Positions 56,150-64,000 of a stretch of DNA of 64,000 bases are shown here, piece after piece. Below the pieces are notes generated by a model that worked only from the letters and a program-made list of their open reading frames with translations, was not told the origin of the DNA and ran no database searches. Every line of letters begins with the position of its first letter. Positions within the stretch are counted from its first letter, which is position 1. Both the position numbers and the translations under genes were made by a program. The DNA comes from Punica granatum (Eukaryota; Streptophyta; Magnoliopsida; Myrtales; Lythraceae): assembly GCF_007655135.1 (NCBI RefSeq), contig NC_045128.1:30288811-30352810 (forward strand). The letters are read 5' to 3'.

Positions 56150-56310
56150 AAATCATTATATCATAATAATTCGCATTTGTTTCCCTTAAGTAAGGTCTTA
56201 AATTCGAGTCTTGTGAATAGAGAAAATCCACGCTGTGAGAACTTTATCTCATAGTGGGCCGACCCGATTCGATTGAATTAGTAGGAGCCCTATTAAGCTT
56301 CCGAATACCA
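56150..56310 (+). repeat. SINE-like repeat, member 5
   Basis: Contains AATTCGAGTCTTGTGAATAG (B-box-like), AGAAAATCC, GAACTTTATCTCATAGTGGG, CCGACCCGATTCGATTGAA and TTCCGAATACCA, the most complete plus-strand member of this family in the window. Confidence 0.5.
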
Positions 56311-56427
56311 TGGCTCACACCGAAAAAAATCATTATAATTTTTTTCATATTTCTAATTTATCTCATAATCTCTGTAATATGCCTCTCGTCTATCATCATT
56401 TTGTATGTGGTATATCATATTATTATG

Positions 56428-56772
56428 GATTAATTGCGGTATATAGTCTAACGTTTGAAGGAATTATTAGTTCTAACCCAAACTTGATTTTTTACCTGCG
56501 ATATCCCAACGTTGATGTGTTGGTTTCACATCTATGTCGATACTAATTTTCCATCCAAAATTGACGGAATTGCACACGTGGCACGTTAATTTCACATCTA
56601 TCCCGACACTTGTAACAAAATTAACGTGCAATTCCGTCAATTTTGGACGGGAAATTAGCGTCGGGATAGATGTGAAACCAACACATCAACGTTTGGATAT
56701 CTCAGGTAAAAAATCAAGTTTGGGCTAGAGTTAAAAATTCCTTCAAACGTTAGGTTATATGGCTCAATTATT
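56428..56772. mobile_element. fold-back element (long inverted repeat, hairpin)
   Basis: The left arm (about 56428-56595) and right arm (about 56605-56772) are reverse complements over most of their length. Shared strings include TAACGTTTGAAGGAAT, CCCAAACTTGATTTTTTACC, CAACGTTGATGTGTTGGTTTCACATCTAT and CCAAAATTGACGGAATTGCAC, with scattered mismatches. The loop region carries a further small inverted TTAACGTG pair. This is a fold-back or MITE-type element. A transcript through it would form a long double strand. Confidence 0.75.
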
Positions 56773-59700
56773 CATATTATCATAACAATAAAATGATACT
56801 GAACTAATGAAGTAGATATTGTATTCAAAATATATAAATTTAAGAATTGAGTAAAGAGACTACTATAAAGAAAATAAAATTAAAAATTACATGGAATTAA
56901 ACTTATATAAATGTGACTATCCCATAAATAAAATGTGACGAATTAGCAATAAAATATTACATTGATGGCAAGTTAAATTTTGAGACTTGTTGAAATGATC
57001 ATCCATCTAAAGTTTAAGAATTAAATTGTGAAATAAAAGTTAGAAAATGAAATTAGGAGAGGAAAGCAATGGCACTTATTGTTCCCCTATGAAACTCTCA
57101 TAGAGTTTATAGATTAGATAGTTTTATTTGAAAGTAAAACCTTCTTGTAAGGTAGTCCATCGGGCGGAAGAGCATGCTTCTATCGCCGGGACAATCAGTA
57201 GTTCACTCTTTATAGAGATTCATGAACGTACTATAAAATCTGAGCTAATCTTAAGCTACGTGAATGTTATGAGGAAAAATAAATCACGTCCATATATATA
57301 GTAGGCAAAATCATCATCTACTACTCATCTATTAATGTGTCATTTACTACATTTGCTGTAATTCGTGATTTGCCCATCTTTGTTAGAAAGAGAATCGCTA
57401 GAGAAATTAGCCCCCCAAAAAAAAATTATTGAGGAAAAGAAGGGATCGGAAAATTTCATTCACCAGAATTTCTCTAATTTCAAAATCTGGAGAGGTTTTA
57501 AAATTGGCAAACATGTCTGTAAGCCTAAATCCGTGGCGGGGTGCTCTCAAGAGGAATCGGATACGAAGTCCTCCTCGTACATAAATAATGTTGCATTTAA
57601 TTTATAAGTAACATTTTAAAATTAGATTTTAATTTTGAAAAAAAATTATATAAATAGTTATGTATGTGATCCACCATTTGACTTTATATAGGTTATTTTG
57701 TTTTGTTGTGAATAGAATTAAGTTAAACTAAACAGACTTTAATAAATATTGTGTATACATTAAATGTCGTGTCTGTTTGGATTGGAACAATTATAGGGCC
57801 CATATCTAGGGATGATTATGGTTCAATCGAGCCCTGGCTGGATATCCTGATAGATCGGACGTCACTAAAAGAAAGATAAAATATTCCAAAGGCAGTGACT
57901 AAAACTTTGTCACTGTTGGATCAACATGGGATTTACCCCATCAGGGATGGACACATGATTTTGACCGAAGGGAGCATCATCCTTAAAAAAGCAAAATGGG
58001 AGTATATATAAAGTTTCCAAATTAAGGACGGGGAATATATAATTTCATTAAAAATCGAATAACAATATGTAAATTTGATTTATCATCTACGGTTTAGAGA
58101 GACGACGACTGCCTCCCTCAGCCCCGTCGTTCCCTTCGGTCGATCTCTGTACCCTGTGATTATAAGACGATGACCGTTGGAATCCTAAGGCCGAAACATG
58201 TCGCTCTGGGCTTTTCACTACAGGGCCCAATTAACCTCAACTAAGCCTGTTTCGGCTTACTTGCCATTCCGATTAGTCCTACTTTATCGTCTATATTTTT
58301 GAAATCCTAAATCGGGCTCGTCTAGGAACCGTTACATAGTCCATCCCATTTTCGTGTTACCGAAACGTATCATTATATGAATTCAAATGAATCCCGAACC
58401 ATTACATAGCCGAATTAGGATTTCATGTTAAAATCGGCACAACTACGCTGAGAAACATGTTTCTTGTTACGGAATATTTTTAGCATAATCAAATGGGCAA
58501 CATCCAATGATGTCCATGACAGTTTTACCATGAGGCCAGATCGAACCCCAGATCAAGGGCCCAACTGCCCAGTAGCTCCAAGCGCATGGCCTTCGAGTCC
58601 CATGAGCCATAACCCTTACGCGACGAGAATAATAAAAAAAAATACTATTTATCGGTCGATGTGTTTTTCAAAATATATATACGTCGTGAATGCTCACAAT
58701 ATTACTTTGGAAAATTAGGGATATGATAATGTTGTTGTCATTACAGTGGACTCCTGTCTCCACGTGATTGTTTGGTATGATTTTGCGCGTACGAATGGTT
58801 AGTCCTGGATTCTACTCACATTGAGACTTATTTATGCATATGCTCATAATTATTTATTATTTCAATTTTGTATGCCGGGATTCCTGACAAATTGATGAAG
58901 CATATAATTTTCGCTGTGCGTCGGATTCCAATCTATTAAAAATTTCTGGTCAAGGTCGCCATATATCGGAATACTGCTTTAAATCATTCCCATTGCCGAC
59001 AACAATATATAATATAATAAAATTTCTGATGATTGGATAATACATGAAAGATTCACATATCTATATATATGTTTACATATATTAACGATATTTGAATACT
59101 AAAAATATTTAAAATTTGCATTTAAATATTAGGATGGAAATCTAATTAAACTAATTTAATTTCCTAACTATGCTTTATATATTTAGAGGTAGAAGGATCT
59201 AAATAGAGAAAAAGATTAAAAAAGGGAAGAGAGAAGAAAGGAACTATATATACTTCTGTATTAAGCATATTATTTATATACTTATATCGCTATTTCTTGA
59301 ATACAATACTATATAATAATATATTTGGGAAATATCTATGCAATGGTATAAAATGTCAAAATATTTACTTTGACAATATTAGTCCAAAATATATAGATAC
59401 TTCAGTTCATCAATAAATTATATGAAATTAACCGATTTTATAATATTATTCATTTATTATTGATTTGTTAAAATTTTATAAATTATTGCTTATGAAGTTG
59501 TTTTAAAATAATACATGTAGAAAGAATGATTTAATGATGATAAATTTTGATTAAAGAGAAAGAAAATATAGAAGAAAGAATTGCAAGATCAGTTAGAGCC
59601 CAAGACATCAGAATTGAAAGATATTATAACATTATAATAGCTCCAAACTCATTGTTTCATTTTCCACTAATTTTATATAAACAAAAGTTACGCATAGTAT

Positions 59701-60439
59701 CATTTTGAAAAAAAATAAATATGCACATGAGTGCCAAAAACATATTCAACTCCATTTTGCAAGATATAATATGTTTAGTTAAACTTATATGTAGCTAAGA
59801 TATGTTAAGTTTGATTTTTTTTTTCGTTTTTTAGGATGTGTGAAGAAATCAAAAAAAAGAACAAAGATGAAAAATATTCAAAATTTATAGAAAAATGTTA
59901 AAAATGAGGGGAAAAGGGTAAAAATTTTAAAAAAGGGCTAAGATATGTTAAATTAGAAATTTTTTTGAAGGGTGTGAGAAGAAATAAAGGGGGGACAAAA
60001 ATGAAAAATATTATAGTTTATGGAAAATGTTACAAATAGGAAAATAAAGGGGAAAAATTGAAAATAAATGGAAAATGAAGGACAGCCGTCTGCATTTCCT
60101 TATAGTGGACTCTAAACAACAGTTTTAGAATATAGTAAGATATATGTCCGTTCCTCGATCCTAGGAAATTATTTTAAAAATTTTGTAATATTAAGATTTA
60201 TATACATATAGCACGCGACTGCCCGATATCTCTCATTATAAATCAACAGCTAGTTTATCTAAGCACCCTCTCATAAACAACTCGACGCCCGTGAGTGTTC
60301 CGCACATCCATGGGAGCGAATAAGGTCATGTGTTTCGTCGAGAGTTTCGGCATTCTCTACGCTTCAATCATGACTGTGTTTATGTAATAATTTAATAATT
60401 TTTTGGTGAAATACGAGGCCTAATCCAAATGTACTAATA
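56773..60439. other. long AT-rich intergenic region
   Basis: No gene recognised. 58080-58160 is a more GC-rich segment whose CCTCCCTCAGCCCCGTCG part is loosely echoed near 61430. 59800-60080 repeats AAGATATGTTAA and AAAATGTTA-type strings. Confidence 0.35.
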
Positions 60440-60800
60440 AGAAATATAGAAATGAGGTATAATGGCCCTTATAATATTGTTGAAAATCAAATCATCAAGT
60501 TCACAACTGACAAGCCTATGGATTTCGAGAGGAAGCGTTAGAACTTAATTTGCTAACGTATCGGCGCACATATTGCTTTCACAATAAATATGCTCAATTA
60601 TTACTGACTATTTACGGTTGTACAAGGAATAAATATCATTCACAATAACTGCAATGAAGTCCACCTGCTCCCTCTGTGAGCGAAGGAGACGTACAATTAA
60701 TTCAGAGTCGGTGTCAAGCATTAGCTTCTTTGCTTCAATCTCTCAGGATATTTCGGGATGATTTTTGACGGCCCATAAGCCATACGAACCATCGGAGCTT
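60440..60800 (-). pseudogene. RNase H-like domain relic (LINE type)
   Basis: On the minus strand: IEAKKLMLDTDSELIVRLLR, FIAVIVNDIYSLYNRK, a stop, then IEHIYCESNMCADTLAN, a stop, then VLTLPLEIHRL. This is the second half of the plant RVT_3 RNase H domain, including the ESNMCADTLAN block near its end. Two in-frame stops make it a pseudogene. It belongs to the same superfamily as 33925-34345 but is on the opposite strand and not closely similar. Confidence 0.75.
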
Positions 60801-60820
60801 CTGAGGTCAAATAACGATAA

Positions 60821-60838
60821 TATATATATATATATATG
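60821..60838. repeat. (TA)n microsatellite
   Basis: A short run of TA dinucleotides. Confidence 0.8.
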
Positions 60839-62093
60839 TTATTGCAGTGGTAGAATCTTCCTATATATATTAGTATGAGAACCAGTTCCGAAATAATTAC
60901 AGATCTTACTTTGACAAGTCTTTTTTTTTATTAGAAGAAAGAAATTGTTGGCGGCTGTCTTTTTTCAGAGTCCGTATATAATTTTGACCAAACATCGAAT
61001 CCAGGGATCTAGTCGACTAGGGCTCATCGTTTTGACCAGTTCGTCCAGCAACATATGAGTTCCAAAATAAAAACACATCATCCCCCCGTCACACACCTAT
61101 GCCTATACATGTAACCAATGAATGACCAATAATTCTCGACAACGTCGCACGTCCGCCCTTTAATATTGGACCAATCCGAAGGCAAAATTTCAAAGATATT
61201 AGGACGTCATTACTCACTTTGAGAGGAACCCTACGATAGTTGCCGTGGGTAGACGGGAAGGATGGACACAAAATTTGAATTGCTAAAGGGAGGAGTCTTT
61301 AATTAGAGAAGCAAATGGGAGGACAAAGCTTTTAATTTAAGAGGACGAAAATGTCATTTTATCAGGATCGAAAAACAAATATATAAAAATTTTCATTGAG
61401 CATTACATTTTAAAAGGGACGCTTGTTGCTTCCCTCGGCTCCCTCGGTTCATCATCTCTATCTCTCCGGTCTGATGGATGATTACCCATAAAGTGGAAGG
61501 AAAAATGAATGAAAATCTTAACCATCCTGAGAGAGACAAGATGGCATCTGATAGTGAAAAGCTACATAGTTTTTCCCGCTTTTCTAGAATTTCAGTCGTT
61601 TTCAGATTAAATTAATCAATTTTGATTGAATTCTCTATGCATTGATAAGTCCACAAAGGAGATATCCTCTTCTCTCTCTCTAATCAGATGATTTCTTTTT
61701 TTCGAGGTTTGCTTTCATATTTAAAAATTTAATAAACTTCAATTAATTCAGTTCAAAATATATTATTAAAAAAGAGCATAAGAAAATGGAGATCATGTCG
61801 TTTAGGAGCAAGGGATGGCGATGTCTACTAAACTTTTCGTATTTCCTTTCGAGCAACATACACTCTATGTCTCTATCGACCTATATTATACTATGAGTAT
61901 CAAATGTGATCGTTTTTGTGGCTGTAAATCAACTAAAAACTGCTTTGGAATTTCATCTCGTGATCTTGTATACTACTTTAGGCTCATTAAATTATGTTGG
62001 ATCAAGACACACAGTTCAATGATACGAGATCATACTAGTAATGGTTACATTGACTAGTCGACTCAAACTGGCATACGATATTATATTCCAACC
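60839..62093. other. 3' flank of the second transporter gene
   Basis: AT-rich, with a CCTCGGCTCCCTCGG segment near 61433 and no gene recognised. The right end should hold the 3' UTR of the gene ending at 62094. Confidence 0.35.
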
Positions 62094-63926
62094 CTACCGT
62101 TTGTTTGCCTGCTGTACTGCCGAAGCAACCGCAACTCCGTTCCCGATTGTGGCTGGCGTTGCCATCTCAGCCTCGGCCGCCTTAGCCTCCTCCCGGAACT
62201 TCCTATAAAGGTCACTCCGGTAAAACTTCCTTGTCCTAACCACCAGGATGAGCGAAACGAGGACCCCCAACAAGGTCACCGCAGTGATTATGATGAAAGC
62301 GAGTTGGAAGCATTTGACGCCGCTGCAATCGAGGGACTCTCCTTTCTTCCTCTCGAGGCCCTTCACTGCTAGCTGCCGCAGAGCCTCGCGGTCATAAAGG
62401 TGGCCTGTCACCCGAACGTTGAGGATGTACAGCCCGACGGGGCTGGCCACCGAACCGAAGTTGTAGAGTGTGGAATAGTACTTGAGCCCAAACACCTCTG
62501 ATATGATAGCAAAGAGGAGGGGCCACTGGGCTCCGAAACAGAACCCAATAATGATTGATGCTATGTACAGTCCGCCGGGGATATCGAAGGCAATGAGTAT
62601 GTGGCCGGCGCATGATACTAGGAGGATTATGGTGAGCATGAGCGGTCGTGGGAACTTGTACTTGGTCAGGAATATCTCCGAAACAAAGCCCGCCGTGACC
62701 CGTCCAAGGTAGTTCCAGATGCTCACGAGGGAAACGAAGGTACCTATGCTTTTCTTCGGGTAGCCCAGCGAGCTCCCTATCTGTCCCAAGTTGTCGATCG
62801 CAGTCAGGGTCCCTCCTACCCCGCATATGGTCGCGAGGAAGAGGACCAGCATGTCAATGCTGAAAAGTGCCTGTAGGATTGTGTAGTCCTCACCACGTTC
62901 CGGAGGCCTGAACACGGTCCGCCAGCATGAAGGCTGTTTTTCCACGGCTAGCTCTGGCTGGGACACGACAGGCACAGTCCCGGGGAGTTGATCCTCCGGT
63001 TTCGGTTTTTCCGTGGTGATGTTGAGGGGGGAAGGGTCATTAAGAGCTTGCCTCTTGGCAAGCCAAAGCTTGTACTCCTCTATGATGACGACGGCTAGCG
63101 GGAGGAAGAGCAAGAAGAGGACCCCAGCAGCACTTGCCCCGTATTCGCTCCTTGTGAAATCCACCTTTTTCTCGGTTATAATCATGATCATGAGGAATGT
63201 CGCTAGCCCGAGAGAAATGTAGAGGAAGTTGTAGAACACCTTGAGCTCATTGGGCTGCCTAATCACCTTCATGATCCTAATAGTCCTAAGGAAGGCAAAG
63301 GATATGGCTGCAGGGAGCCAACCTATAAGCAATATCAAGGCCTTGGTGTCATGGTAATAGAAAGCATAGAAGAGTTGAGTTATGATAGCACCACTAAGGC
63401 CAACATATCCCTTGAGTATCCCGAGCACCGCGCCCCGGCTCTCCAGGAAGTTCTTCACGCATGTCACAAGAGCCCCGGTGTTGGCGAACGATTGGGAGTT
63501 GGCGCCTATGCAGATGTAGAGGCACATGTGCCAGACAGCAGGCCTGGCGATTCGCTTGGTCACGGCGAGCCAGATCATAAGGTATCCGAAGAAGTTGAGA
63601 ACGGACCCCATGGAGAGGACAACCCACGGCGGGGTAACCTCGTTGATGAGCCCTGACAGTATCCCGACGTTGGAGCCAAGGTCCTTGAAGAAGCTGAGCA
63701 GGTTCAGGGTTGTCTGGTCGTAGCCCAAGGCCATTTTTATGTCGGAAGAGTAGAAGCCGAACATGTAGGTTGCCCCGGCTGCCGCCATGATAAGGAAGGA
63801 TGCGAATACCATGAACCACCGGCCCGTCAGGACCTGGACCGCGAGGTTCCTAATGTCGGCAGAGCCCATAGGGCCTCCGCCAGTCGGTGCGGCAACCACC
63901 ATAGCGTTTTTCTCACGGAGTCTCAA
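62094..63926 (-). CDS. nodulin-like/MFS transporter (NFD4-like), 610 aa
   Basis: Single exon, same family and orientation as 50782-52569. The N-terminal nodulin-like half has [38 protein letters not shown] and [19 protein letters not shown]. The second half has [40 protein letters not shown] and [10 protein letters not shown], all the usual residues. About twelve membrane segments are expected. It closely resembles the Arabidopsis At2g39210/At2g28120 type; the transported compound is unknown. The long start (63926) adds eight residues before a second Met at 63902 followed by VVAAPTGGG. The inner start is equally likely. The loop between halves is Pro/Glu-rich, and the tail is Ala-rich. Only 74 bases upstream are in the window, so the promoter is not visible. 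Confidence 0.94.
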   Translation of the reverse strand: MRLREKNAMVVAAPTGGGPMGSADIRNLAVQVLTGRWFMVFASFLIMAAAGATYMFGFYSSDIKMALGYDQTTLNLLSFFKDLGSNVGILSGLINEVTPPWVVLSMGSVLNFFGYLMIWLAVTKRIARPAVWHMCLYICIGANSQSFANTGALVTCVKNFLESRGAVLGILKGYVGLSGAIITQLFYAFYYHDTKALILLIGWLPAAISFAFLRTIRIMKVIRQPNELKVFYNFLYISLGLATFLMIMIITEKKVDFTRSEYGASAAGVLFLLFLPLAVVIIEEYKLWLAKRQALNDPSPLNITTEKPKPEDQLPGTVPVVSQPELAVEKQPSCWRTVFRPPERGEDYTILQALFSIDMLVLFLATICGVGGTLTAIDNLGQIGSSLGYPKKSIGTFVSLVSIWNYLGRVTAGFVSEIFLTKYKFPRPLMLTIILLVSCAGHILIAFDIPGGLYIASIIIGFCFGAQWPLLFAIISEVFGLKYYSTLYNFGSVASPVGLYILNVRVTGHLYDREALRQLAVKGLERKKGESLDCSGVKCFQLAFIIITAVTLLGVLVSLILVVRTRKFYRSDLYRKFREEAKAAEAEMATPATIGNGVAVASAVQQANKR

Positions 63927-64000
63927 TAGCTAGCTAGTTGCCAAAGTGAGTTGCCAATTAAACTATAGTACAGAGGTATGGGAGCTGGCTATGGCTTGCA

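Noticed and set aside
62392..63819. Frames of up to 144 codons overlapping the second transporter gene
   Set aside because: Other-frame shadows of the transporter coding sequence.

Overview
The window looks like nuclear DNA of a eudicot plant. It has intron-containing genes with GT..AG splice sites, AT-rich intergenic DNA, Ty1/copia retrotransposons primed by initiator Met-tRNA, LINE-type RNase H relics, MITE-like inverted-repeat elements, and plant-specific proteins (a plant shugoshin, a PMR6-type pectate lyase, two nodulin-like MFS transporters). The species cannot be fixed from the sequence. The repeat types felt reminiscent of Myrtales such as pomegranate, but that is only an impression.

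Layout. 1-3885: 5' half of a young-looking copia element on the minus strand (1.69 kb LTR, primer site, open gag-pol frame running off the left edge), inserted into an unclassified non-coding repeat, copy A (3886-6885). 7179-7460: small secreted six-cysteine thionin-like gene. A 1.27 kb block holding its 5' part and upstream region recurs at 18238-19499 with a truncated gene. Between the two blocks lie copies B and C of the repeat (8889-12065) and a near-identical triplication of a 1479-bp unit (12066-16368). 21273-23483: ten-exon shugoshin gene, minus strand. 27837-33549: five-exon PMR6-like pectate lyase gene, plus strand, with a MITE-like element in its last intron. 33925-46190: transposon graveyard, with RNase H relics, MITE-like elements, two old copia remnants, and a complete 5069-bp copia with 178-bp LTRs and ATATA target duplications nested inside one of the remnants. 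46349-47290: 472-bp tandem duplication. 48935-50180: two adjacent inverted-repeat elements. 50782-52569 and 62094-63926: two single-exon nodulin-like/MFS transporter genes in the same orientation, about 9.5 kb apart. Between them is AT-rich DNA with a long fold-back, SINE-like repeats and an RNase H relic.

The genes do not form a pathway. Five host genes look intact: the thionin-like peptide (defence type), shugoshin (centromeric cohesion protection), the pectate lyase-like protein (wall and mildew susceptibility in the family) and the transporter pair. Most remaining sequence is transposon-derived or unassigned. No tRNA or rRNA gene and no CRISPR array was seen. The most unusual items are the triplicated array with its internal 134-bp repeat, the fold-back at 56428-56772, the SINE-like family spread through the window, and the long-inverted-repeat element at 49205-50180.
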